Assembly (NCBI RefSeq): GCF_001942345.1
Contig: NZ_MKKI01000041.1
Span: 124,001 to 188,000 of the forward strand
Source: Corynebacterium sp. CNJ-954
GTDB taxonomy: Bacteria > Actinomycetota > Actinomycetes > Mycobacteriales > Mycobacteriaceae
DNA: 64,000 nt
Direction of reading: 5' to 3'
Shown here piece after piece: positions 18,392 through 27,241 of this stretch. Under the pieces are notes generated by a model. That model did no database searches. It saw only the letters and a program-made list of their open reading frames with translations, and had not been told where the DNA came from. Both the position numbers and the translations under genes were made by a program. Each line of letters starts with the position of its first letter. Position 1 is the first letter of the stretch.

Positions 18392-18607
18392 TCACTCTCC
18401 CAGTCGTGCCATTTCATTTCGGAAGCTCTCCGCAGTCCACGGAGCACCGCCCGGGCCTGGGACATCAGCGTCGTTGAGTCCTTCTGCCAGTGATTCGGGC
18501 GATTCAGAGCCGGCGGAGAACAGGCGCTCAACGGCATGCGCCAGCTGCAGTTCATAGTTAGACGGTGCACCGTCACGGGCTTGTGTCGGTTCGAGGTATC
18601 GGGTCAT
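18392..18607 (-). CDS. Small protein with recombinase-like helix-turn-helix, linked to the Rieske oxygenase
   Basis: The 71-residue protein begins MTRYLEPTQARDGAPSNYE and has an amphipathic middle (LQLAHAVERLFSAGSESPESLAEGLN). It ends with a GAPWTAESFRNEMARLGE motif that resembles the DNA-reading helix region of serine-recombinase C-terminal domains. Similar small proteins are annotated beside Rieske oxygenases in other actinobacteria, from memory of the family, without a known role. AAAGGA lies about 10 bases before the ATG. It sits 7 bases upstream of the Rieske gene and 61 bases downstream of the reductase, so it is co-transcribed. It is too small to be a lone DNA-binding regulator with confidence. 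Confidence 0.6.
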   Translation of the reverse strand: MTRYLEPTQARDGAPSNYELQLAHAVERLFSAGSESPESLAEGLNDADVPGPGGAPWTAESFRNEMARLGE

Positions 18608-18668
18608 AGCTCTGAAATCCTTTGCAGGTTGGTGGTGGGTAATTGGAGCGACAGGTGTGGATGGTTTG

Positions 18669-19628
18669 TCAGATTTCGAGTTCAAGGACGTCGCTCTTGG
18701 CCCGGGACACGCAGATGAGCATCGTCTCCCCGGATTCCCTCTCTTCCGACGACAACAGAGAGTCCCTGTGGTCGGGAACACCGGAGATGATGTCGGTTTC
18801 GCAGGTTCCGCAGGTCCCCTCCCGGCAAGAGTGAGGGACGTCGATGCCAGCGGCCTCGAGTTGCTCCATGATGGTGCAACCGACCGGAACGTTCACCTCC
18901 ACGTCACTGTCGATGCAGCGGACCGTGAACTCACGCTCGCCCTCGGGCGGCGGCTCGATCGTCCTGGCGACAAAACGTTCACAGTGGAAGGTGCCGGCAG
19001 GCCAGCCGTCCGCCCTCTTCTCGACGGCGTCGAGTAGACCACCGGGGCCGCAGACGTACACTTCCCGCTCTCCGCTGTCCGCGCCGTCGAGGATGGTGTC
19101 GAGGTCGAGAACACCTTCCCGGTCATCGGAGGTGACGGTGAGCTCTCCGGACAGGTCGGCGAGCTCATCAAGGAACGCCATCGAGGCCCGGCTGCGTCCG
19201 CCGTAGTAGAGACGGAACTCCCGGCCGGTGGTGGCAGCGGCCCGCGCCATGGCGAGGATCGGGGTGATTCCGATCCCGCCGGCGATGAGGGTCAGGGGCT
19301 TACCGTTGTCGCTGACCTCGAAATTGTTCCTGGGTTCGGACATCATCACCTCATGTCCGGGACGCAGGACGTCGTGGACATGGCGGGAGCCACCCCTGCC
19401 CACCACTTCCCTGAGGACGCCGATCCTGTAGTGACTGGTGTCGTCCGGGTCGCTGCACAGGGAGTACTGGCGGATCAGACCGTCGCCGACCGCGACGTCG
19501 ACATGTGCGCCCGGCGTCCACTCCGGCAGGTCACTACCGTCTGTCCGGATCAGCTCCAGGGAGAGCACTCCCTCGGCTTCGACCCGCATCGAGCGAATCA
19601 TCACAGGGATCGTGCACAGGTCACTCAT
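18669..19628 (-). CDS. Rieske oxygenase reductase (FMN/[2Fe-2S] phthalate dioxygenase reductase type)
   Basis: The 319-residue protein has an FMN-binding beta-barrel (GLIRQYSLCSDPDDTSHYRIGVL). Next comes an NAD-binding domain with GGIGITPILAMARAA and VYVCGPGGLLDAV. The C-terminal plant-type [2Fe-2S] ferredoxin domain carries SCREGTCGTCETDIISG and a distal Cys in MLICVSRAKS. This domain order (FMN, NAD, FeS) is that of the phthalate/vanillate reductases that serve single-subunit Rieske oxygenases. It therefore pairs with the oxygenase two genes downstream. Its start overlaps the stop of the ThDP enzyme by 8 bases. Confidence 0.92.
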   Translation of the reverse strand: MSDLCTIPVMIRSMRVEAEGVLSLELIRTDGSDLPEWTPGAHVDVAVGDGLIRQYSLCSDPDDTSHYRIGVLREVVGRGGSRHVHDVLRPGHEVMMSEPRNNFEVSDNGKPLTLIAGGIGITPILAMARAAATTGREFRLYYGGRSRASMAFLDELADLSGELTVTSDDREGVLDLDTILDGADSGEREVYVCGPGGLLDAVEKRADGWPAGTFHCERFVARTIEPPPEGEREFTVRCIDSDVEVNVPVGCTIMEQLEAAGIDVPHSCREGTCGTCETDIISGVPDHRDSLLSSEERESGETMLICVSRAKSDVLELEI

Positions 19629-21318
19629 CGTCGTCCACCTCCGCTGATTCGTTATCGGGGACGGTGACCGGCGGGGTGAACGGTGACGGCATATCCCCGT
19701 AGGATGCGAGATCGACCTCGACGACGACGGCAGATTTCAGTGCCACGGCGTCACGCAGGACCTCACGGACCTCGTCCGGTGAGCTGATCCGGGCGTAGTC
19801 AAGTCCGCAGGACGCGGAAAGCATCCTGAAATCAGGTGTGGTCAGGTCGACCCCGGCGCGTTCATTGCCCATGGAGTCCTGCATGTTTCGCAGCACTCCG
19901 TAACCAGCGTCGTTGAACACCAGCAGAATCAGCCAGGGATTCTCCTGTGCCAAGGTCAGGATCTCGCCCAGGTGGACAGCCAGACCCCCGTCACCACAGA
20001 TGGCGACGGCGGGTTGGTCGGGAACAGCGGCCGCAGCCCCGATAGCCATCCCCAGACCCTGCCCAATGCCACCGCCGCGGGGAAAGATATTGACCTCCGG
20101 GGCGGGCATAGGCAGCAGCCGGTTGCCCCAGGAACTGGACGCGATAGTGACGTCGCGGGCGATGGGAGACTCCGCTGGAACGACCTCGCGAATCACGTCA
20201 ACGAATTCTGCGTGCGCACCGATCGCAGTGCGCTGGCGGCTGCGACACTCCTGCCGTGCTGCCACGACGCGGCCCCGCCACTCCTTGTCGGACCGGAGCT
20301 TGCCCCGGTTCTCGACGAGGTAGTCAAGGGCGGCCGCCGCGTCACCGTGCACACCGGCGGTCGCCGGATACACGCGTCCGATGGCGTCCTCATCCTGGTC
20401 AACCTGGATGTGGATGGTCGGCATCTCCACTGAATAATCTGAGGTTTCGTTGGACCGGAAGTGGGTTCCGATGGTCAGGAGGCAGTCCGCCTCGCTGAGC
20501 AGTGCACGCCCGACGGGACTTGATGCGTAGTTCCCGACACACAGATCATGGTCCTCGGGGATCGCTCCGCGCCCAGAGTTGCTGGTGAGTACACCTGCAC
20601 CCCAGGACTCGCACAACCGGGTGACGAGACGGCGGGCATCGCGACCGGTAGCTCCACCGCCAAGCCACAGCAGGGGACGACGGGCGGAGGAGAGCAGCGC
20701 GAGCATACGATCGAGATCGGCGTCGGCAGGGTTGCGGGTACTGACCGGGGTGAGCAGGTCCTCTCGTGGGGTCCCCGGGTCACTCGTCGCGGCAAACTGC
20801 AGATCGATCGGCCACTCCACGCTGACGGGGCCGCCGACCGCATCCGCTGCCAGGCAGGCCGCATTGCGCAGGACGGAGGCTGCTTCATCAGCGCTGGTAA
20901 TCGTGTAAGCGGCACGGGAGACGGCATCCAGCATGCCTTTCTGGTCCCGAGTTTCGTGGATGAAACCCCGACCCGACCCCAGGTAACGGCTCTGGATCTG
21001 GCCGGTGATGTGAAGGACCGAGGTCGCCGAACTCAGTGATTCGATCAGTGATCCCGCTGCGTTGCCGGCTCCGGTACCCGTGCTGGTCAGTGCGCATCCG
21101 ATGGTGCCACTGGCACGGGCGTAACCGTCCGCGGCGTTGACTGCCGAGGCTTCATGGCGGACGGGGACGAACCGGAGCCGGCGGGACACCTCTTCCACCA
21201 GAGGGAGATTGTGGACGGAGATGACACCGAACACGGTGTCCACCCCGGCATCAGCCAAGACGTCAGACAGGAGCTCACCGCCGTTGCGGTATGTGGTCGG
21301 GGACGTTGAATCAGACAT
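19621..21318 (-). CDS. Thiamine diphosphate-dependent enzyme (acetolactate synthase/benzoylformate decarboxylase family)
   Basis: The 565-residue protein has the three-domain ThDP decarboxylase layout. The activating glutamate is Glu56 in VRHEASAVNAADGYAR. The central domain contains LWLGGGATG, and the ThDP/Mg site begins GDGGLAVHLGEILTLAQE and continues to VFNDAGYGVLR. Such enzymes decarboxylate or carboligate 2-oxo acids. Within this operon it could remove CO2 from an aryl- or alkyl-2-oxo acid intermediate formed after ring cleavage. It overlaps its neighbours on both sides by 8 bases. It is unlikely to be the biosynthetic acetolactate synthase, given its setting and the absence of a small subunit. 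Confidence 0.85.
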   Translation of the reverse strand: MSDSTSPTTYRNGGELLSDVLADAGVDTVFGVISVHNLPLVEEVSRRLRFVPVRHEASAVNAADGYARASGTIGCALTSTGTGAGNAAGSLIESLSSATSVLHITGQIQSRYLGSGRGFIHETRDQKGMLDAVSRAAYTITSADEAASVLRNAACLAADAVGGPVSVEWPIDLQFAATSDPGTPREDLLTPVSTRNPADADLDRMLALLSSARRPLLWLGGGATGRDARRLVTRLCESWGAGVLTSNSGRGAIPEDHDLCVGNYASSPVGRALLSEADCLLTIGTHFRSNETSDYSVEMPTIHIQVDQDEDAIGRVYPATAGVHGDAAAALDYLVENRGKLRSDKEWRGRVVAARQECRSRQRTAIGAHAEFVDVIREVVPAESPIARDVTIASSSWGNRLLPMPAPEVNIFPRGGGIGQGLGMAIGAAAAVPDQPAVAICGDGGLAVHLGEILTLAQENPWLILLVFNDAGYGVLRNMQDSMGNERAGVDLTTPDFRMLSASCGLDYARISSPDEVREVLRDAVALKSAVVVEVDLASYGDMPSPFTPPVTVPDNESAEVDDDE

Positions 21319-22093
21319 ATCGATTTACTCCTCCGGCGACATCGATCGTGGCGCCAGTGATATAGGACGCGCAGGGGGACAACAGAAATGAGATGACGGG
21401 CGCGACCTCGTCGGCCCGTCCGAAGCGTCCGAGGACGATGCCCCGGTCATTGGCGACCTCGTGGGAGAAAGCCTCGTAACTGGGGTAGTCACTCATCTGT
21501 TCAAAACGACGCCGCCATTGGCCGGTGTCGATGAGACCGAGGCAGACTGAGTTCACACGGATACGATCCGCCGCCAGACTCTGGGAGAGAGATTTCGTGA
21601 GGTTCAGTAGCCCGGCACGCGCAGCGGAGGTCGCGGCGAGCGCAGGTTCTGGTTGGCGGGCGAGCACAGCGTTGAGGTTGACCATTGCCGGAGTCTCCGC
21701 CTCCGCCATGAGCGGAATCAGGTGCGCAACGCTGTGGAGCACCGGGGTGAACTTGAGCGAGAGTTCGTCCTGCCAGTCCGCCGGGGTCATGTCAGAAAGC
21801 GGAACCATCCGGGACCCGCCGGCGTTGTTCACCACGCCGTCGAGAATCCCGAACCGCTCACTGACTTTGTCCGCCATCGCGCGCATGTCGGTTTCCGAAC
21901 GCACATCACACTCAACGGCGGTCACCAGGTCAGGCCTCGACAGGGTGGGAAGGGCGCGCCGCAGATTCTCGAGGTTCCGGGCACAGGTGACGACATTCGC
22001 GCCTTCCCTGGTCAGAACATCGACGGTCGCGAGTCCTATGCCGGAACTCCCTCCCGTCACCACAAACGTCTTTCCGCTGAGATTCAGGTCCAT
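21311..22093 (-). CDS. SDR-fold protein lacking the catalytic Tyr-x3-Lys
   Basis: The 260-residue protein has a normal NAD(P) site (VVTGGSSGIGLATV, then NNAGG at residues 89-93), and the end motif ITGATIDVAGG matches the SDR family. However, where the family has Tyr-x-x-x-Lys it reads Thr155-Ser-Ala-Ala-Arg159. The usual catalytic Ser position falls in VNLNAVLARQPEP, with no obvious Ser. The fold is intact, so the protein is unlikely to be simply decayed. It may bind a cofactor without ordinary alcohol dehydrogenation, act as an aromatising dehydrogenase of a cis-diol by another route, or have a structural role. It follows a normal SDR in the same operon. Confidence 0.82.
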   Translation of the reverse strand: MDLNLSGKTFVVTGGSSGIGLATVDVLTREGANVVTCARNLENLRRALPTLSRPDLVTAVECDVRSETDMRAMADKVSERFGILDGVVNNAGGSRMVPLSDMTPADWQDELSLKFTPVLHSVAHLIPLMAEAETPAMVNLNAVLARQPEPALAATSAARAGLLNLTKSLSQSLAADRIRVNSVCLGLIDTGQWRRRFEQMSDYPSYEAFSHEVANDRGIVLGRFGRADEVAPVISFLLSPCASYITGATIDVAGGVNRYV

Positions 22094-22135
22094 TGTCTGT
22101 CCCTCCTTTCTTTGTTTCGGGTAAGCGCCGGAGCT

Positions 22136-22882
22136 TCAGCGGAAGACAAATCCGCCATTGACGAGAATTTCCTGGCCGGTAATAAAACTTCCCTGGTCAT
22201 CGAGAAGAAGCCGTACGACACCTGTGATGTCATTGGGTTCCTGGTCTCGGAGCAGTGCACGTTGACGGCGATACTCCTCGTGACGCTTTTCCGGCACCTT
22301 CAGAGCAGACTCCGAGTGTGTGAGCCCCGGCGAGACGGTATTCACGGTGATGCCGTACGGCCCGAGGTCGGTGGCGCTGGCGCGGGTGAGAGCTGCGAGG
22401 CCGCCCTTGGAAGCTATGTAGTGTGCGAGATTCGCGGAGCCGTTCGTTGCCGCGTCTGAGCCGATGTTGACGATCGAACCACCACCTGCCTCGATGATCA
22501 GCGGTGCGACGGTCCTGGTCATGAGGAAGGTGCCGCGTAAGTTCACCGACACGACGCGGTCCCAGTCTTCGATGGGAATCTCGTGTACCGGAGAGCCGCC
22601 GACTCCGTCCGCCAGTGCCGCGCAATTCACGAGACCGTGAAGTGGTCCCGCTTCCTTCAGATCTTTGCCGAGTTCCCCGACCGACTCCGGGTCCGAGATA
22701 TCCACGGCCACTGGGGATGCCGACCCTCCTGCGTTGATAATCCGGCGTGCAGTGTCTTCCACTGCGTCCTGCCGTATATCGGCGACCCAGAGATGCCAGC
22801 CGCACCGGGCGAGATCCAGGGCGATTGTCCGTCCGAGGCCTCGCCCCGCTCCGGTGACGAGAAGTGTCCGTGGAATCGTCAT
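22136..22882 (-). CDS. Short-chain dehydrogenase/reductase (FabG-like)
   Basis: The 248-residue enzyme has the NAD(P) motif LVTGAGRGLGRTIAL, NCAALADG in place of NNAG, and a complete active site: Ser in IVNIGSDAATNG and Tyr/Lys in HYIASKGGLAAL. It ends with FITGQEILVNGGFVFR. It would oxidise an alcohol or dihydrodiol, or reduce a ketone, in the pathway. The neighbouring SDR lacks these catalytic residues, so this one probably carries the dehydrogenase activity. The start follows the cupin stop by 5 bases. Confidence 0.9.
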   Translation of the reverse strand: MTIPRTLLVTGAGRGLGRTIALDLARCGWHLWVADIRQDAVEDTARRIINAGGSASPVAVDISDPESVGELGKDLKEAGPLHGLVNCAALADGVGGSPVHEIPIEDWDRVVSVNLRGTFLMTRTVAPLIIEAGGGSIVNIGSDAATNGSANLAHYIASKGGLAALTRASATDLGPYGITVNTVSPGLTHSESALKVPEKRHEEYRRQRALLRDQEPNDITGVVRLLLDDQGSFITGQEILVNGGFVFR

Positions 22883-22887
22883 CGTTC

Positions 22888-23406
22888 TCAGTCCCTGGTG
22901 ATCCCGTACATTGCGGATGTCTCGGGGTACGTGGGGATCTCCGGCTTCTGTGCACCGATGATGACACAGAAGAGGGCCGGCTTATCGGTGTTGTTCTTGA
23001 GGCTGCGGGGCACACCTGCAGGGACGACGATCATGTCCCGGTAACCCAGGGTGCGGGTCACGATGTCGGTCCCGCGATGGACGCTGACGTCGACCTCACC
23101 CTCGAGGACGAAGAACGCCTCTTCAACGTCATTGTGGGTGTGCTCGGGCCCCTCGGCACCGGCCGGAAGCAGCATATTCGAGAAAGTGAACCCGCGGGAC
23201 TGGATCGTCCGGGAGTCAGTGTCGTGGTTACCGGTGGCACCGGAGCCGACGTAGCGGATCTGGGCGCGGGCAAACTGGTCACCCGCCTTCGTCTGGAAAT
23301 TGAGAGTGTCCCAGTCCTCATAGCGGGAATCACGCGTGAGCACGAGGGAGTCAGTGAACTCCTCGAGATTCGAGTTGTCGTAGGTGAGTTCTGCGGTGGA
23401 GGTCAT
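22888..23406 (-). CDS. Cupin-domain protein
   Basis: The 172-residue protein holds one cupin barrel with the metal motif GAEGPEHTHNDVEEAFFVLEG, giving two His and a Glu. The second motif is DMIVVPAGVPRSLKNNTDKP, and the Pro-Ala-Gly-Val-Pro step is typical. A stretch before the barrel (GDQFARAQIRYVGSGATGNH) makes it a little longer than minimal cupins. In aromatic operons such proteins can be metal-dependent oxygenases, isomerases or decarboxylases. No specific reaction can be assigned. It lies between the hydrolase and the FabG-like SDR. Confidence 0.8.
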   Translation of the reverse strand: MTSTAELTYDNSNLEEFTDSLVLTRDSRYEDWDTLNFQTKAGDQFARAQIRYVGSGATGNHDTDSRTIQSRGFTFSNMLLPAGAEGPEHTHNDVEEAFFVLEGEVDVSVHRGTDIVTRTLGYRDMIVVPAGVPRSLKNNTDKPALFCVIIGAQKPEIPTYPETSAMYGITRD

Positions 23407-23435
23407 GGTCTTGAGCCCTTTCTGATGGTTCGCCG

Positions 23436-24297
23436 TTACGGAGTTGCAGCAGCGAGTGGGGTTGATTTGCGGTATTTTTCGGATTCCCGCATTCGCTCAG
23501 CGATAAGAGCGAATGAGGAGACCCAGGTGGTGAAGCTCTCCGGGGCTTCGAGGTTGGCGAGGTGTCCGGCGTCGCGGATTTCCACCCCGACTGCCCGGGA
23601 TCCCGGCGATGAGCGGGACCGCCGCCTTCCGTCCGGTGACGATGTCCTTCTCACCCCACAGGACGAGGGTGGGGCTGGTGATTCCATCGAGGTCGCCGGA
23701 GTTGTCGGTCGTCGCCATGGATTCGGCGGCATACCGGTAACCGGGGAGACGGATCGAATTCGCCATGAGGGACACCGCGCGACTTCTGATCATCTCGCTG
23801 GCTTCCGGAGAGACGAGGCGGACAGCCCGTTGCCGGGCGAACGCCTCCACACCGGTGCGCTCGATATCGTCGGGCCTCGTGCGCATGCTCTCAGCCTGCT
23901 CCGCACTGGTTCCGGAACCGACCGTCGAGGAGCCCAGGATCAGGCCCCGGACCAGATCAGGATGTCGCAGTGCGAGTCGTGTGGCGATGACTCCACCCCA
24001 GGACATTCCGACGACGTGAGCGCCAGCGGTGAAACATGCCCTGATGCACTCGGCAGCGGCATCGGCAAAGTCATCCATGGTCATGGGCTTGTCTGGATCA
24101 GCCGACCGCCCGTATCCCGGTGCATCCCAGGTGACGACACGGTGTTCATCCGACAGCAGAGGAAGTTGGTCCTGGAACACGTCGCCGGAGCTCCCGATAC
24201 CGTGGAGCATGAACAGGGGGATTCCGTCACCGGTTTCCGTGAGATGGATCCCGAGGGGGCCTTCCCTCACGGAAGGGCCCGATTGTGTGGTCATCAT
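23436..24297 (-). pseudogene. Alpha/beta hydrolase (meta-cleavage product hydrolase-like), frameshifted
   Basis: The first part has LFMLHGIGSSGDVFQDQLP with the oxyanion-hole turn, the nucleophile elbow VGMSWGGVIATRLAL, and the acid region SPTLVLWGEKDIVTG. The frame breaks at about 23596, after IAGIPG. The remaining frame supplies the catalytic His in VEIRDAGHLANLEAPESFTT and runs to 23436. A net gain of one base or loss of two at a CCCGGG stretch explains it. ATG 24297 has GAAAGG 6 bases upstream. With an extradiol dioxygenase just upstream, hydrolysis of a vinylogous 1,5-diketone ring-fission product is a reasonable guess. Confidence 0.8.
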
Positions 24298-24310
24298 CGT
24301 CATCCTTTCG

Positions 24311-25252
24311 TCAACTGGCTTTGTCCGCTGGGAGCAGGTGGAAGGAACCCTCGTCGGGGACGCCGGCCATGTGGGAGCGGACATCTTTGCTCGGTGGGCC
24401 GGCGGTACCCCAGGTGTCGGACAGCTCAGGTGTCCGGCGCCACACCTTGCACAACCACTGGTCCTCGTCGACCTGGGCAATCTCAGAGGTGTACTCGCAA
24501 ACAAGCCCTGCCGGATCACCGAAGTACGAGAAGGTGTTGTCCCCGGGACCGTGCCTCCCTGGACCCCACAGTGGGGTCATACCGGTCTGCTTAAGCCTGC
24601 CGATGCCCCGCATGAAGTCGTTGACGGTCGGCATCTCGTAGGCAACATGGTTGACGGACGCCCACTCCGCCTGATTGAAGGCGATGGAGTGATGGTCGGT
24701 GTTGCATCGCATGAAGGCCATCTGATGCTCCGACCAGTCGGATACCCTCATACCCAGGACATCGCGGTAGAAGTCCACGGATTTGTCGATATCCGCGGTG
24801 TTGAGCACGACGTGCGCGATGTTCTTGGGGATCGCGTCACTGGTGTACCTCTCCGGCACCGCCCAGAAATCGGCGAGCAACTCGATGAGACGGCCCTCGG
24901 GATCAAGGAAACTGACGCTGTAGCCTGCGCCTGCGTTGTCCGCAGGGCCGGGGCCGAAGACGATCGGGATGTTCCTCGCTTCGAGACGGCGGGCAGCTTC
25001 GTCGACCTCGGCCGGAGTTCCGACGGCAAAGCAGATACGTCCCAGACCGTTCTTCGGAGCATCGGTCAGCTGAAGGATGTGGTGCTCGGATCCGGTGCCC
25101 CGGAGCCAGGAGCTTCCCTCCTCCTGTTCAACGACATCGAGTCCCCATGCACCCGAGTAGAAGTCGGCGGAGTCGGAGAGTGCGCTGGTGCGCAGCTCCA
25201 CGAAGCGGACCTTTCGCAACTGCGCGATGGGTGGATGATATGCGGTGGTCAT
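24311..25252 (-). CDS. Extradiol ring-cleavage dioxygenase (two-domain vicinal oxygen chelate type)
   Basis: The 313-residue protein has two VOC modules, at about 15-130 and 142-260. The C-terminal module carries the expected iron ligands His147 (IAHVVLNT), His202 (NHVAYEM) and Glu253 (VCEYTSE), plus a second-sphere His188 in TDHHSIAFN. This matches catechol 2,3-dioxygenase and 2,3-dihydroxybiphenyl dioxygenase. It would open a catecholic or hydroxylated heteroaromatic ring next to one hydroxyl. Adjacent genes for a hydrolase and an aldehyde dehydrogenase could process the product by two branches. Confidence 0.88.
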   Translation of the reverse strand: MTTAYHPPIAQLRKVRFVELRTSALSDSADFYSGAWGLDVVEQEEGSSWLRGTGSEHHILQLTDAPKNGLGRICFAVGTPAEVDEAARRLEARNIPIVFGPGPADNAGAGYSVSFLDPEGRLIELLADFWAVPERYTSDAIPKNIAHVVLNTADIDKSVDFYRDVLGMRVSDWSEHQMAFMRCNTDHHSIAFNQAEWASVNHVAYEMPTVNDFMRGIGRLKQTGMTPLWGPGRHGPGDNTFSYFGDPAGLVCEYTSEIAQVDEDQWLCKVWRRTPELSDTWGTAGPPSKDVRSHMAGVPDEGSFHLLPADKAS

Positions 25253-25281
25253 GATGTCTCCTTTTTGTGCTGATTGGTCGC

Positions 25282-26817
25282 TCAGTGCTGTCCCCAGGTC
25301 ATGGGGGTCGATTCGAGCCCCCAGTAGAGACTCTTCCGTTTCGAGTACTCGGCGAGGCCGTCCATTCCCTTGTCCACCCCCAGCCCAGAATCCTTGAACC
25401 CGGAGAACGGGGTGGAGATGCTGAACTGCTTGTAGGTGTTGATCCAGACCGTGCCGGCATCGATCGCGCCAGCGAGTCGGTGCGCGCGGAGGAAGTCGGG
25501 CGTCCAGATGCCGACCGCGAGGCCGTAAACGGTGTCGTTGGCTTGAGCGATGAGATCGTCGTCACCCTCGTAGGGAAGGCAGACAAGGACCGGACCGAAG
25601 ATTTCCTCCTGGCAGGTGGCGCTGGAATTGCCGAGTCCCTCGATGACGGTGGGTTCGTAGTACGTACCGGCGGCAAGTGCCGGATCGTCAGGGGCTTTCC
25701 CGCCGCACAGGATGGCGCCGCCCTCGCTCCGTGCCCTGTCCACGTACCAGGCCACGGACTCCCGATGTCTACGGTGTACGAGAGGGCCGACGTCCGTGTC
25801 CGGGTCGACTCCCGGGCCAATGTGCAGGGCACGAGCGCGACGGACCAGTTCGTCGACAAAGCCCCGGTAGATGGACTGGTGGACAAAGAGTCGCGATCCC
25901 GCGATACAGCTCTGCCCGCTCGACGAAAAGATACCGAACAGTACACCTTGGAGGGCTTGTTCGATGTCCGCATCCTCGCAGACGATTGTCGGGGATTTTC
26001 CACCGAGCTCCAGTGTCGTCGGGATAAGGCGCTCGGCCGCCTGGTGAGCGATCAACTTGCCTGCGGAGGTACCGCCGGTGAAAGAGATCTTGGCAATCGC
26101 AGGATGGCCGGTTATGGCGTCACCGATCACTGAGCTCTTCCCTGGCAGCACAGTGACCAATCCTTCAGGTAAACCGGACTCCACCACGATTTCCATCAGC
26201 GCCATCGCAACGAGGGGTGTCCACTCAGCTGGCTTGAGGACGACAGCGTTTCCTGCCGCAAGTGCAGGCGCGATCTTCTGTGCGTCCGAGGCGACCGGCG
26301 AGTTCCAGGGGGTTATCGCCGCGACGACCCCGAGTGGTTCAAGAACGCTCACCGTCTGCCACGGGCCACGTCGTGGGGTGACGGGCTCCTCGCGGGATTC
26401 CACAGCCGACGCGTAGTAGCGGAACGTACCGGCAGCACTCGCAACGAGCTTGCGGGTTTCCGACAGGGTCTTGCCGGTATTCAGTGTCTGGATAGTGGCC
26501 AACCGATCCAGGTTATCCACCATCAGGTCCGCGATCGTGCGGAGATAGCCACCGCGCTCATGCGGCAACAAGTCCTTCCACCCGGAGTACAGGAAGGCCT
26601 CAGAAGCTGCATCAATGGCCTGCGTGGCCTGGTCCGCCGAGATCTGGTGGATCGTCTGTACGGCCTGCCCCGTAGCTGGGTCAATGACCGTGAACGAACC
26701 GCCGTCGCCGGTGACCCAGTCACCGCCCAGCCGGAACGCGTCGGTGACGAGCGGAGCTGTGGGGGGCTGTGTCCCTCGGACCGCCTCCTGGCTCGTCCTC
26801 TCGGTTGTGGTGGTCAC
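25282..26817 (-). CDS. Aldehyde dehydrogenase (2-hydroxymuconate-semialdehyde-type candidate), first gene of the operon
   Basis: The 511-residue NAD(P)-dependent ALDH has the cofactor/oxyanion region ITPWNSPVASDAQKIAPALA, the general base in TLELGGKSPTI, and the nucleophilic Cys in SSGQSCIAGSRLF. The frame is open to 26901, but GTG at 26817 follows an AAGAGGAG site by 8 bases and is preferred. It is the first gene after a 424-base regulatory region, so it is the promoter-proximal member of the roughly 14-kb operon. Beside an extradiol dioxygenase, oxidation of a ring-fission semialdehyde is plausible. Confidence 0.88.
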   Translation of the reverse strand: MTTTTERTSQEAVRGTQPPTAPLVTDAFRLGGDWVTGDGGSFTVIDPATGQAVQTIHQISADQATQAIDAASEAFLYSGWKDLLPHERGGYLRTIADLMVDNLDRLATIQTLNTGKTLSETRKLVASAAGTFRYYASAVESREEPVTPRRGPWQTVSVLEPLGVVAAITPWNSPVASDAQKIAPALAAGNAVVLKPAEWTPLVAMALMEIVVESGLPEGLVTVLPGKSSVIGDAITGHPAIAKISFTGGTSAGKLIAHQAAERLIPTTLELGGKSPTIVCEDADIEQALQGVLFGIFSSSGQSCIAGSRLFVHQSIYRGFVDELVRRARALHIGPGVDPDTDVGPLVHRRHRESVAWYVDRARSEGGAILCGGKAPDDPALAAGTYYEPTVIEGLGNSSATCQEEIFGPVLVCLPYEGDDDLIAQANDTVYGLAVGIWTPDFLRAHRLAGAIDAGTVWINTYKQFSISTPFSGFKDSGLGVDKGMDGLAEYSKRKSLYWGLESTPMTWGQH

Positions 26818-27241
26818 GTGGTCAGCTCCTCTTACATCCGCTTGATTACTTACCGCTTTACTATTTTGCGCAATGTTATTGATGTGACTGACGGCACTCA
26901 ATAGGTGCGACGAGATATCCGCCCGTCAGAATCACCTTCTTAGGGTCAGCTCCCCCTAAGAAGCACTGTTCAGCGCTAAGATGTTAACCGAAAAGAAATA
27001 TTTGATGCGATACCGGAACTCACCCCCGTCATCCACCCCCGATCAGACCTCGCCCATCAGAACGGCATCAGATTCACACTCACTGAACTGGGAATATGCC
27101 AACTCGCAGGCGTCACAGCAGTTAGCCGTACCCCCGAACACGGGGATGTAGAATGCGGCTGCCGACATACATAAACTCAGCTGACGCTTTTGCCGGTGTA
27201 GGGGCATCAGGTGTTCAGCATCGACAACGAAAGCGCAGGCG
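26818..27241. promoter_or_regulatory. Divergent promoter region of the catabolic operon, with inverted repeat
   Basis: This 424-base gap separates the large minus-strand operon from the plus-strand flavin reductase, and is visibly richer in A/T than its surroundings. It contains a perfect 10-base inverted repeat, CTTCTTAGGG (26936-26945) and CCCTAAGAAG (26954-26963), around an 8-base loop, with a further CGCTAAG at 26974-26980. The same CTTAG/CTAAG core occurs in the ridA-marR promoter, so it may be the MarR operator. No convincing protein-coding gene is seen here. Confidence 0.5.

Noticed and set aside
19621..21318. ThDP enzyme read as biosynthetic acetolactate synthase (IlvB)
   Set aside because: No IlvN or IlvC partner is present, it is overlapped on both sides by catabolic genes, and the sequence around the active site is not distinctly IlvB-like.
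22864..24594. 576-residue plus-strand frame
   Set aside because: It lies antisense to the cupin and hydrolase genes, has no recognisable domain, and is a GC-rich shadow frame.
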